Part shown: positions 48,386 to 59,062 of the stretch, piece by piece
Layout of the letters: the number at the start of each line of letters is the position of its first letter
How positions within the stretch are numbered: position 1 is the stretch's first letter
Program-made: the position numbers and the translations under genes
The notes under the pieces: generated by a model
Databases searched by the model: none
Seen by the model: the letters and a program-made list of their open reading frames with translations, nothing else
Told to the model about the DNA's origin: nothing
From: Straminergon stramineum
Taxonomy: Eukaryota > Streptophyta > Bryopsida > Hypnales > Calliergonaceae
Reading direction: 5' to 3'
Assembly: GCA_963920665.1 (NCBI GenBank)
Contig: OY987270.1
Span: forward strand, 11,992,019 to 12,056,018
Length of the DNA: 64,000 bases

Positions 48386-48687
48386 CTCATCATTTCATTT
48401 TCCATCCCCCAACATAGGAATTTCAATATAGTCCTCCGCTTGATACATCAAGGGGATTTAAAACACATTTGAAGGGGTGAATGAATATTCAATTTATTGA
48501 AGATTAAAAAGTTAGGAAATGACACTTTGAATGGTTTTTATCTTACAAGTACAAGGTTTAGGAGTTCAAACATTTTTACGACATATAATGAAAAGCAACT
48601 CACATGTGTGTCATTTTATCCATCCTAAAAAATAGAAGTACATTATTTTTGGACTCGCATACATGGAGAAGGTCCATGGTTTTTCTA

Positions 48688-48723
48688 TAGGGTTTAGGGT
48701 ATAGGGTTAGGGTTTAGGGTTTG
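48688..48723. repeat. Interstitial plant-type telomere-like repeats
   Basis: About five TTTAGGG/TTAGGG units, some imperfect, within the hAT element. A shorter 'agggtttagggttttc' occurs near 46928. Confidence 0.75.
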
Positions 48724-48939
48724 GAAAACACTCTTCAATTTCTCTAATTAGTCATACTAAAATTTCTGTATTTATAGACTAATTCTGTAGTATTAACTAA
48801 CTACGAGCATTGAAGGACATGTCAATTATAGTGTATGGAAGATGCAATTAAGCTTGATTTTATTAGAGTTGGAGATGGCTCACATCTTGTGGTATATTGG
48901 TTCCTGCACTGACGTGACTTTAAGATAGAAGTGAATATA

Positions 48940-50500
48940 GATCTTGGGCGAGTTCAGGTTTTGGGTGACCACGGGTGGAGGCGAATTCAAGTCTTGTTGT
49001 TGTTGAGCCCAATTTGGTGGAATGGGGGGCGACCTCGGGTCTTGGGCGACCGCGGGTGAGGGCGAGTTCGAGTCTTGTTGTTGTTGAGCCCAATTTGGTG
49101 GATTGGGGGGCGACCTCGGGTGGGGGGCGACCTCGGGTCTTGGGCGACCGCGGGTGAGGGCGAGTTCGAGTCTTATTGTTGTTGAGCCCAATTTGGTGGA
49201 TTGGGGGGCGACTTCGGGTGGGGGGCGACCTCGGGTCTTGGGCGACTGCAGGTGAGGGCGAGTTCGAGTCTTGTTGTTGTTGAGCCCAATTTGGTGGATT
49301 GGGGGGCAACCTCGGGTCTTGGGCAACCGCGGGTGAGGGCGAGTTCGAGTCTTGTTGTTGTTGAGCCCAATTTGGTGAATTGGGGGGCGACTTCGGGTGG
49401 GGGCGACCTCGGGTCTTGGGCGACCGCAAGTGAGGGCGAGTTCAAGTCTTGTTGTTGTTGAGCCCAATTTGGTGGATTGGGGGGCGACTTCGGGTGGGGG
49501 GCGACTGCGGGTGAGGGCGAGTTCGAGTCTTGTTGTTGTTGAGCCCAATTTGGTGGATTGGGGGGCGACTTCGGGTGGAGGGCGACCTCGGGTCTTGGGC
49601 GACTACAGGTGAGGGCGAGTTTGAGTCTTGTTGTTGTTGAGCCCAATTTGGTGGATTGGGGGGCGACCTCGGGTGGGGGGCGACCGCGGGTGAGGGCGAG
49701 TTCGAGTCTTGTTGTTGTTGAGTCCAATTTGGTGAATTGGGGGGCGACTTCGGGTGGGGGGCGACCTCGGGTCTTGGGCGACTGCAGGTGAGGGCGAGTT
49801 TCGAGTCTTGTTGTTGTTGAGTCCAATTTGGTGAATTGGGGGGCGACTTCGGGTGGGGGGCGACCGCGGGTGAGGGCGAGTTTGAGTCTTGTTGTTGTTG
49901 ACCCAAATTTGGTGAATTGGGAGGCGACCTCGGGTCTTGGGCGACTGCGGGTGAGGGCGAGTTCGAGTCTTGTTGTTGTTGAGCCCAATTTGGTGGATTG
50001 GGGGGCGACCTCGGGTCTTGGGCGACCGCAAGTGAGGGCGAGTTCGAGTCTTGTTGTTGTTGAGCCCAATTTGGTGGATTGGGGGGCGACTTCGGGTGGG
50101 GGGCGACCGCGGGTGAGGGCGAGTTCGAGTCTTGTTGTTGTTGAGCCCAATTTGGTGAATTGGAGGGCGACTTCGAATGGGGGGCGACCGCGGGTGAGGG
50201 CGAGTTCGAGTCTTGTTGTTGTTGAGCCCAATTTGGTGAATTGGGGGGCGACTTCGGGTGGGGGGCGACCTCGGGTCATGGGCGACCGCGGGTGAGGGCG
50301 AGTTCGAGTCTTGTTGTTGTTGAGCCCAATTTGGTGAATTGGGGGGCGACCTCGGGTTTTGGGCGACCGCGGGTGAGGGCAAGTTCAAGTCTTATTGTTC
50401 TTGAGCCCAATTTGGTGGAATGGGGGGCGACTTCAGGTCTTGGGCAACCACGGGTGAGGGCGAGTTCAAGTCTTATTGTTCTTAAGCCCAATTTGGTTGA
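48940..50500. repeat. Main GC-rich minisatellite, ~79-99 bp unit, about 18 copies
   Basis: Each unit has 'gagggcgagttcgagtcttg', a TTG triplet run, 'gagcccaatttggtg' and one or two 'ggggcgacctcgggt' modules. The extra module makes the ~99-bp variant. Units are highly alike. The frames encoding RGRPPPEVAP or SSSLVVVEPN repeats on the two strands are by-products: unit lengths are often multiples of three and stop-free. Confidence 0.9.
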
Positions 50501-50514
50501 ACCCACGGTTTGCA

Positions 50515-51075
50515 AGGGGCGCACACAGATCTCCAGGAGTGACCACGGGTCTGGTAGGGCGACTGCGGGTCCACGGGCGATTACTTGTCTTGGACAAGGC
50601 GACTGTGGGTCTAGGGGCGACTGCGAGTCCTAGACAAGGCGATTGCAGGTCCTGGACAGGGCGACTACGGGTCTTGGGGCGACTGCAAGTCCTGGACAGG
50701 GCGACTGCGCGTCCTGGGGCGACTGCATGTCCTGGACAAGGCGACTACAGGTCCAGGACAGGGCGACTGCGGGTCCTCTGGAGGGCACCTGCAGGTCTTA
50801 GAGAGGGCGACTGCGGGTTCTGGGCACGGCGCCTGCGGGTCCTGTAGAGGGCGACTGCAGGTCTTTTGAGGCGCGTGCGGGTCTTTTGGGGCGCCTGCGG
50901 GTATTTGTGAGGCATTACTCTCTTTAGGCTCCGACTTCATGTCTTTGCCTCACAAGTCGCCAAGTACTTCCCACCCGCGGTCGCCTAGCAGCGTGAACCC
51001 GAAGTCGCCCTATCTATAATTGCCTACAACCGTGGTCGCTGACACCCGAGGTCGCCCACACCCGCATGCGCCCCT
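50515..51075. repeat. Right subterminal GGCGACTGCGGGTCC array of the hAT element
   Basis: Short units 'ggcgactgcgggtcctgg' run in the same orientation as the left array. After about 50960 the orientation flips ('acccgcggtcgcc'), so the last ~110 bp mirror the left end and form part of the extended terminal inverted region. Confidence 0.8.
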
Positions 51076-51296
51076 TTAGGATGCCACGTAGAAGACATGT
51101 GTTTGCCACATGGCATCCAGGTGGCCTCACGGGTAGGGTGAATTTTTAAAAAAAAGTCAAAGCTAAGTTTGACTCTATTAGACGGACAAGAGGGTCTACT
51201 TGACGTATTGGACGTCGTGTTCATCGTGTTGTCGAACTGTCCGCCAGAACAACCATGGCAATAATGCCACATAAACTATGATAATGGTGTCTCTTG

Positions 51297-53543
51297 CTAA
51301 TGTACATCTCCAAATGAAGAAGATGCATTACTTGCACTTAGACTTGTAGCTGGAGTAGACAAATAAATAGATGGGTTAGCATAAAGAAATTTGTATTTCA
51401 TTTCATTCTTCCATAGGGGTATGGCATCTTGGAGTATATCATCAAACTCCTCCTTGGGTCCCTCTAAAGCAATTCTAAGCAATGCTTCCAAGTTTTTACT
51501 TCCCAGCCTGTTCCTAACACGAGATTTTATCAAATTTTGGACACTGAAAGCTCTCTCACAGGTAGCTGTTGGGACACACTGCACTCTAGCTAATTCTGCA
51601 AGGACAATCAAATTAGGATAAAAACGTGTTTGCAAGGCATGGTTCCATGTGATCATACCCCACAAATCTCAAAAGGTTTTGTCCCCCCATTCAGTTGTAC
51701 ATTGCAATTTGAAGGACAAAAACTCCCGCTTACAAGCTTGCACATTAAGAAAAGGGGGGAAGGAAAAACTGCCATGTGAGCGATCAGTTCCATACAATGC
51801 TAGCAAAGTGTCCAACTTGGTGACCTCCCAACTTTGTAAACTGACCTGCTTAGATGGCATATTAGAAGAATTAAGTATTTTGAAACAAGACATAATGTCA
51901 TTGTCACAAAATCTAGCATTCAGACCCTGACAAACCGCCTTTGCAAAAGAACGCTGAAATTGTAGAGCCTCCTCCAAGTTAGTTCCTAACCTAGAGCGTT
52001 GTATTTCAAACCCATGGAACATGTTCCCCCTAATCTCACTTGCAAGCTTCCTCAAATGACCCCCAAAAGGGCCATACTCAGGAAGCACGTGATATCCAAT
52101 GTCTTGGTTGAACCTGTTTGTGTTCAAATTAGTAGTTTCCACAATAAACAACATTCGAATCTGTGCTATCTCTGTACACACTATGCTACCTATGGTGGTT
52201 ACATCCACAAATTTACATTGAAATACCTTTGACACATAGCCAAGGAATGCAAAATGTCAACAAGGAAATACAAAACATAAATGAATTTGAATTGGGACAG
52301 CTTCTCCAAGATAGCTTTCGCTTGACCCAAATCCTTGCCTTGTACATCACGGAAGAAACAAAGCACAGACTCCAACGAATCACAAAGAGTTGTGATTGCT
52401 TGCCACCTAATAAGCCACCGTATTTTGTAGTACCGTTTCATTGTTTTTTTGGAATCAAACAACTCCTCTTGCAAGGAGGTAAGTGCATGTTTGGGCTTAC
52501 TGGATTTGTTAAAGAAGGGAGCAACTGAATTCAACAAAGAGTCAATCTCAGAAGACATTACCTTACAATCCGGTGCCTTTGCAACATCTAGGGCTGCCAA
52601 GTTAGTTCGATGCGCAACACAATAACATGCTAAAAGGTACGGATTTACTTGCTACTTGATTCGTGTAGCCACTCCACCGTGAGCGCCCACCATGGTGCTG
52701 GCGCCATCACTTCCAAAGCCTACAAATTTCCTTAAGTCCAACCCCTACTTGCGAAGGTGTGAAATTAATGTTTTGTAAATCACAATTGCATCCTTCTTTC
52801 CCCCTTCTATCTACAACAGACCTAGAAAAATAGTAACAAGCAAACCTTCCTCGATTATGGTAGCAAAAATAACAAGGTGCCCTGTCACACTAATATCTAT
52901 GGATTTATCAATCATGATACCATAGAATGGTGAATTTCGAACATGATTAATGATTTTCTTTTGAATCACAATAGGAATGCACCATATTATGTCAGCACAT
53001 GCTTTCTCATTGTGATACATAGATAAGGTCATAGTAGCTTTGACACCCACCAACAATTTGCATAAAGAGGGAAATTTGGAGTAGGGTAAGGATTGCTTCC
53101 CTAAAAAGTATGCTACCTGAAATAGTGAAGTCATAGCCTCATCACATGCCCTTTGACCTTGGATGATTGCCTTCTGCATCACCTTCTCACCACTTTGCAA
53201 TACCCAAGTAAGACATCTATGTTCATTGGATCGAGCGTGATCTTGGAAAGCACTTAAAAAATTTTGAAACCCTCTTTCGCATATGCTGAACGGCCCCCCT
53301 TATCCCTACACACCTTGCAAAAAACCTTCCCAATGTCTAGAGAGAAATGGAGCCATTCAAACTGAATGCACCATTGCTCTTTCCATTGACTTTGGGCATC
53401 TTTGCATCTGAAGGGGGAGGTCGATCAATGCTTGATTCACCAATTTTGGGACAACCAAAGGTCTCAGACATTAAAGAAAGAACTTCCACTTCCCTAGACT
53501 TTGCAAAAAAATGGTCCCTTAAGGACTTCTGCCGTTTAGCCAT
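51297..53543 (-). pseudogene. hAT-superfamily transposase-like gene (ZNF862-like type), inactivated
   Basis: Reading minus from 53543: an N terminus MAKRQKSLRDHFF, then a zinc-finger-like segment (DIGKVFCKVCRDKGG, about 53290), DUF4371-like parts (FYGIMIDKSIDIS, about 52910; GFGSDGASTMVGAHGG, about 52700; CYCVAHRTNLAALDV, about 52600), and the C-terminal dimerisation domain (CERAFSVQNLIKSRVRNRLG, about 51510). The Asp of MIDKSID and of GSDGA fit hAT catalytic positions. At least three frameshifts (about 53340-53380, 53255, 52230), three in-frame TAG (52811, 52745, 52652) and one TGA (51669) make it dead. I infer that transposition of its own element stopped long ago; its own termini were not found. 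Confidence 0.8.
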
Positions 53544-53824
53544 CCTTGCTAAAGAAGCCCACACATTTCGAAATTAAAAAATCAAGTAAAGCATGAAGAA
53601 ATTATTCAGATTCAATGCAAGAATGATGAATAATTTGGATTTGGGGGAACATGAGGAGTAAAGACATACCTTCAGTAGATGAGCAGTTTAGCCAAACTCT
53701 AAAACTACACCTAAAAAAACCAACACAAAAACCATACAACAACAAAGTGGATTATTGAGATAAAGTAATCCACATTCATGAAACCTCTACAATCACAACA
53801 TATATAGTTAACATAGGTGCTTAA

Positions 53825-54175
53825 AAATCCTTAAGCCTCACAACACTTTTCAGTAATTTGAGAGCCTAGCAATGTGTGCATTGAACAACATTCAATAGCT
53901 TATATAAACTACCTAAAGCCTCAAGATACTTCCCAATAATTTGGTGCCTCCCAATGTTTGTATCCAATAATACTCACTAGCTTCAATAGCTTTTAGTCTC
54001 ACGATACTTTTCAATATTCTAAAGCCTCGCAAACTTTGGATTGAATAACTTACAGGAGCTCCAACAATCTGGTGCCTCACTTTTCAGTTATTTGAAGCTT
54101 CACAGTGTGAGCTTCAGCAACAAATACTAGCTTCGATAGTGTGAAGCTTCACAAACACTGGTTGATATTTCTACA
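53825..54175. repeat. Degenerate ~80-bp tandem repeat upstream of the hAT pseudogene
   Basis: Four diverged units built on 'aagcctcacaacacttttca', 'aatttg-agcctcgcaatg' and 'aataactcactagcttcaa'. No frame persists. Confidence 0.6.
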
Positions 54176-54179
54176 TCAG

Positions 54180-56600
54180 AACATAGACCAATAATTAGTC
54201 CTAAACTCTAATCTTTTTCTTCAATAGAAGAATGATTAAATACTCCATACAAAGCACTGCAATGTACACTGGTTCATACCTGGAGTTGTAATGGATGCAA
54301 AGTACACAAAATCAGCCTTGCTTACACCTAAGCTTTGAATATAGAGACTACAATGGAAAAAAGAATAATCATGAAATCCAACCAATTTTTACACTATGCC
54401 AAATCTAAAGAGAGTGTAAATGAAATCTGAAAAAGCATGCATGCACGTATAGTCTTCAGGGAAAAAAGGGGGCAAAGAAATATATTGTATAGTTCCTTTG
54501 TAAACTAATTTTGAAATTTCTCTGGATGGTTGCCTTCCAGAATGGAATGCATATGCTACTTCAACATCCATGCCTAAATCCATACCTTGATTAGTATTGC
54601 ATTGGCGAAATGAGAAAACACAACATTTTGCAGCTTCAAACAATTAGAAGATTAGAAAACTGTCAATAGGAACCAATATAGAATTAATAATTACTAACCA
54701 ATGCTAAAGTAGTTCCAGAGTCCTCCCCGAAAGGTCATGCACCCATCCTACAAAGTGGGAAATTTGAAACATCAATATCCTTTTCAGTTTTCACACATTA
54801 TCTCAACATACTCCAAAGACTAGAGTTCAACAGTTGCTTCCTAGTCTTCTTACATCCACAAATGACAAGCAAAAAGATCTTTCACCGTTCTCTGTAGAAG
54901 TCCTCGAAAAGACCCACTTCTTGTAAATGCTCTTAAATTTAGTTTTTCCCTAAATAACCAACTCAATCCACTATACTAATTCTTTTCAATAATCTGACTT
55001 CAATGTCCAAGGGTTTGTATTCAACAGCATACAATGGTCCATAACCTATATAACATTTTTGTAGTCAACAAGCTTCTTACACACATTGGTTGAGCTATGA
55101 AAGTCGCAGTGGATTCGGCGGGGGCGTAGGGCCCTCTGGAATTAAAAACAGCAACAAAACAAACTCACATCAACAAATCAGGCAAATTGAAGTGCCAAAC
55201 TGCAAGTCCTGGGTGACAGAAAATAGGTGACCAGAGGCTCACAAATTGAGCACTAACGCTTTCAAGATAGTCTCTAGTTGAGCTAATAGAGGACTCATAC
55301 AGATTGCACATCCACATTATCTTCCTACTCGATCTCAATTTTTTTTTCCAGATAGTGCCATGGGTATGGTTGGCATCACTAAGAGGTTGTAACCGATGTA
55401 GTGTTGGTAAGGAAATAAACAGCTACTGTCAAAGAGATTTAAGAAAGAGCTTCGTTAATGTTTGCAATAATCTAACGTTTCATTGAAAGAATAAAAAAAC
55501 ACTGAACTGGATATGTGATTTGAACCGTAAACCCTAAAAATGACAATTGAAATTGCAGTGTGGGAGGAGGGAGATACTAGTCACACCTCATGGTCACAAA
55601 ATCTGTTGATTCTTGATGAAGCAAACATGAATGCTTCTCAAAGCACCAGAAGCAAGTAAGTGGAAATCCCCACGAGTGTAAATTGATCTCCGTCCAATTT
55701 GGCAGCATAGAACTTGCGGAAATTGGAAGTTCAGAACCCTCAACCTAAAGAACGACAAATCCATGATTGCAACAGCAAAAGCAAGAAATTGGCGAATCAC
55801 AAATGTTGGATAATTTGAAAAGATGAGTGTGGCAAGAGTACAAGAGTGAGCGAGTGTTTGGGCGACAACTTGAGCTTGCAAAAGTGTAACAATGACAGTG
55901 CGTCGGTCACTTAGGTGGGTCACCCACTCACCTGGGCAGTTGGGCACTGGAGGGCCTATTATAGAAATATCCACCATACTAAGTTAATAACCGGATAACT
56001 ACTGACAATCCTTTATTCCAAACGGTAATTTTCCTGCATATTCCCACAGGGACCAGTCTAATTGCCGGATTTCATTTTCTCCATCCGGTCCATTTCCGAA
56101 AAGTGACTTCTTTCATCTAGAACCTCATCCTAAACTTTTCAATTTGAATCGGAAATTCTCAAAAACATTCGGCTAGCTTGTAATTAAATGCCAGTACTCC
56201 CTATTCATTGGTTTGTGCACATTTAGAACCCTTGTTCATTATTTATTGCAAGTCTTATGCTTCTTCTTGGTTTTCCCATCTCTCTTTACAAGCTTTGTAT
56301 GTATGCATCTTACTAAACTTATTGTCATAAATAGGTGCCTAGGAAAGAAATCTTTAAAAATTCATAAGTATGAGCCCCAAAATCGTCACCAAGGGCTTTT
56401 TTTTTTTTGTAGTTCACTATTTTAAATGCAATTTTATATACAAAAAGAACCCCAAACAGTGTAGAACCAAAATAAGAGTGTCACATTCCAATATAGTATT
56501 TGGTCTATATTCAGAATATTATAACTAGAATGGCCCAAGCTCGAGTTGTAAATAGGTTAGAACCCAACTAATCGTGGAAATTTGGTCAATTACGAGTGAT
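54180..56600. other. Moderately GC sequence, no identified gene
   Basis: The longest frame is minus 55594-55977 (127 codons, beginning MVDISIIGPPVPNCPGEW). It contains a potential splice donor early on and no family motif. It could be an exon of an unrecognised gene or the distal part of the old hAT element. Nothing else is supported. Confidence 0.3.
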
Positions 56601-56609
56601 GGGAGTACC

Positions 56610-58430
56610 ATGCTCAAAAACCCACGTAGAGAAGACATCTCTAGGCAAATATTGGTCAAGAGAACCCTAGTGAGGCATATAGGTCAGTTCCCGATGATAG
56701 GTTCTAGTTTCCCCATTTCATTGATGAAATAGTGGTACCCCAATTGTTGGCTTGCAGATGTTAAAAATACCAAGATGGGACCGTGGAGGAATCTCAAGTC
56801 CATAGAGGGTGATTTAGGGTTAAAACTATGTCCGGGAACCAATAGCAAAGTTGGTTCACCAAGATTTCCGCGGTATAGAAGATTCCATGGCCACCAATAA
56901 TTAAACAAGGGGGTGGATTTTGTCCCCCTAGGCCGATGTGTAGAGTAAAAATATGAGCCTACACTTGTGTTGTGGGATCCCATGGGAGGTTCCATGAAAT
57001 GTTTCGGAATTTCTTGATAGTCAAAAGATGCCTTTCCAGACGGTCAATTGCCCAAACCTTCAATGGGAAATTCCTAGGAATTCTCCAAATGGCGGTAAAT
57101 TCCCACTAAGGATTAGTATATCTTCTTTTATGTTAATAAGATACCCCAACAAGTTTCAAGACATTTCGATAGTCAATAAGTACCCGAATCTACAAGATTC
57201 CCCAACAATTAATAGAATTTACATCCATGGCAGAGTTGACCAACGGAGCGGGAGCATACAAAAGTGGAATGGGGCCCAAGATAGGTCTTTTCTCACTCTT
57301 CCACATCCACTTAAGAGCCTAGGCTAGTTACAGTTGCTAGAAAAGTCAACCTCGAAAAGTTGGGATTTTTCCCGATTTTGGCGTTAAGCTAGCATTAGGT
57401 TTTGTTGTGATTTTGAAGATAAAAAAGGAGGAAAGGGATACCCTCCTGACTAAAAATGGCCTTCTAAAACCTATGGTGCAATACATTTGCAATTTGGAGT
57501 TAATCTCTAAAAGTTAGCTTAACGGACCAACATAGGATGAAAACCTTGAGGATGAGGATGAAAATACGAAAAGATAAGATTAACTTAGATGAATGAGAGG
57601 AGGTGGGTGCGTGGGAAAGAGTATAAAAGGGCACCCCATCTCCTCTCTTATCACCACCTTTTTTGTGTAATTGGGTCCAATTTATGTTGGAATTGTAGCG
57701 TTTTAGCCACAAACCTTGCAAGGGTGTTTTGGGGGTACTTTTGGCCATTGTTGTTATTTTCCCAAGCTTGCAAAGTCTTTGCGGGTCCCTTGCATCTTGA
57801 GTGTGTGTAGTACTAACTCTCCCAAGCTTGAACTTGGAGGTTTTTTTACCTTACCGTATTACTAGAAGTTGTATGTGTTTACCTTTGAGGGACCGTTTTG
57901 TCACTTTCTTTGTCTTGTCATTGTACTAACCGTAGAGCAACCCCCCATATGATTGGCGATGTTACTTTGGGGGCCCTTAAGTTTAAGTCTTTCATGATAC
58001 TAACCCTGTATAGCTAATCCTTTGAGTGTCGAAGTCTCTTTTTGTCCCCCAATACTAAGGTAGTGTTCCTTGGAGGAGGTCAAGAGAGAGTAAAGGTTAG
58101 TGGGTCCTATCGTGATAGCAAAGCTTTGGACCCCCCTAGGGCCAAAAGTCTTAGCAGTGTGTTAAAAAGGGGAACCACAATGAAGCTTTGAACCCCCTTG
58201 CGGTCAAAAGTCTTAACAATGTGTTAAAACCACCCTAGGGGAGAAATGTGAGCCTTCATGGTCTCTTTCCCACAAAGTTTAGTTCCCAAAATGCGTTGGG
58301 AACAAAACAAAGTTTAGCACCCAAAATTAGGAGGTAGGAACTTAGCTAGGAAGGAAAACCACTGCCAAGACAAGAACATAGCAACCCTCTCCATTAGAAG
58401 TTGAACTTATGTGCCTTTGGTATCTTTTTT
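56610..58430 (+). mobile_element. Possible retroelement leader/LTR region, plus strand
   Basis: 'gtataaaagggcaccccatc' (57621) looks like a TATA box. Text after it resembles the minus-strand arrangement at 27930-28690. Two 62-bp near-copies ('aaagctttg-accccc', 'aaaagtcttaacaatgtgtt') occur at about 58120-58240. No pol genes and no defined borders were found. Confidence 0.3.
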
Positions 58431-58459
58431 GTGTTGCATCATCCCCTTAGCATAAAATC

Positions 58460-59057
58460 TCACCACCGAGAGAGGCCGGGTCCTAGATGAAAGAGAGTCC
58501 AGAGTAAGGGCTATCCGGGTAAAAGGCTGTCTAGGAAGGAAAAAGGGGTTGGGAGTAAGGGCTATCTAGAAAGAAGGCTGCTAGGGGATGAGAAGGTTAG
58601 GAGTGTGACTGCCAGGTAAGAGAGGGTCAGGTAAAAAAGGGGTTAAGAAGAGGGGGTCGAGAATGTAACTGCCGGCAAGAGTGGATCGAGTATAGGGAAG
58701 AGTCGAGAGTAAGAACTGTTGAATCTAGAGAGGGGTTGTGAATGTGACTATCGGGTAAGAGAAGGTCGGGTAAAGGAGGGGTCGAGAAGAGGGCTGTACA
58801 TGGAGGGGTCGGGAGTAAGAACTGCCAAATACATGGAGGGGGCAAGAGTGTAACTATCAGGTCAGAGAGGGTCGGATAAAGGAGGGATCAAGAAGAAGGC
58901 GATCTAGGGAGGAAGAGGGGGTCGAGAGTGTGACTAACAGAAAGAGAGGGTCATGTACTGGGAGGGGTCATGAGTAAAAACTATTGGGTAAGGGGGGTCA
59001 AGAGTGAGGGTTGTCCAAAGAGAAGAAAAGTTTGGGAAACTAGGGATTGTCCAAGAG
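58460..59057. repeat. Purine-rich minisatellite (first part)
   Basis: Degenerate 60-75-bp units made of 'gagagggtcgggtaaagga', 'ggggtcgagaagagggct' and 'agtaagaactgcc'. The strand is strongly purine-biased. It continues after the LTR at 60697. Confidence 0.75.
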
Positions 59058-59062
59058 GCTAC

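Larger units (their letters stand above)
46813..51257. mobile_element. 4,445-bp non-autonomous hAT-type element packed with GC-rich tandem repeats
   Basis: The left end CAGGGTTGTTCTG (46813) and right end CAGAACAACCATG (51245-51257) are inverse in 12 of 13 positions. Both sides carry the identical 8-bp direct repeat GCAATAAT (46805-46812 and 51258-51265), the hAT signature. Sequence just inside both ends is also related inversely (ACGTGGCG/ACGTGGCA and AAGCTTTGAC/AAGCTAAGTTTGAC). The interior is arrays of GGGCGACCGCGGGT-type repeats, a ~213-bp triplication and telomere-like repeats. There is no transposase. The long open frames on both strands are repeat artefacts. It lies immediately beyond the 3' end of an older hAT transposase pseudogene. 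Confidence 0.85.

Noticed and set aside
49173..50388. Long open frames on both strands (up to 368 codons, RGRPPPEVAP and SSSLVVVEPN repeats)
   Set aside because: They follow the GC-rich tandem unit, exist in several frames and on both strands at once, and lack any non-repeat part, so they are artefacts of a stop-free repeat.
46813..51257. CRISPR array or centromeric satellite as explanation of the GC-rich repeats
   Set aside because: No constant-repeat/unique-spacer pattern, a eukaryotic context, and the arrays are bounded by hAT ends with an 8-bp target duplication.
52652..52813. Three in-frame TAG codons as evidence of a genetic code with TAG = Gln
   Set aside because: METTL18 and DMC1 use standard stops and no internal TAG, and the pseudogene also has frameshifts and a TGA. 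Decay is the simpler explanation.
51297..53577. Intact hAT transposase or domesticated gene
   Set aside because: At least three frameshifts and four stops on the coding strand.
55594..55977. 127-codon minus frame as a gene
   Set aside because: No family motif or supporting exon; kept only as a note in the surrounding stretch.
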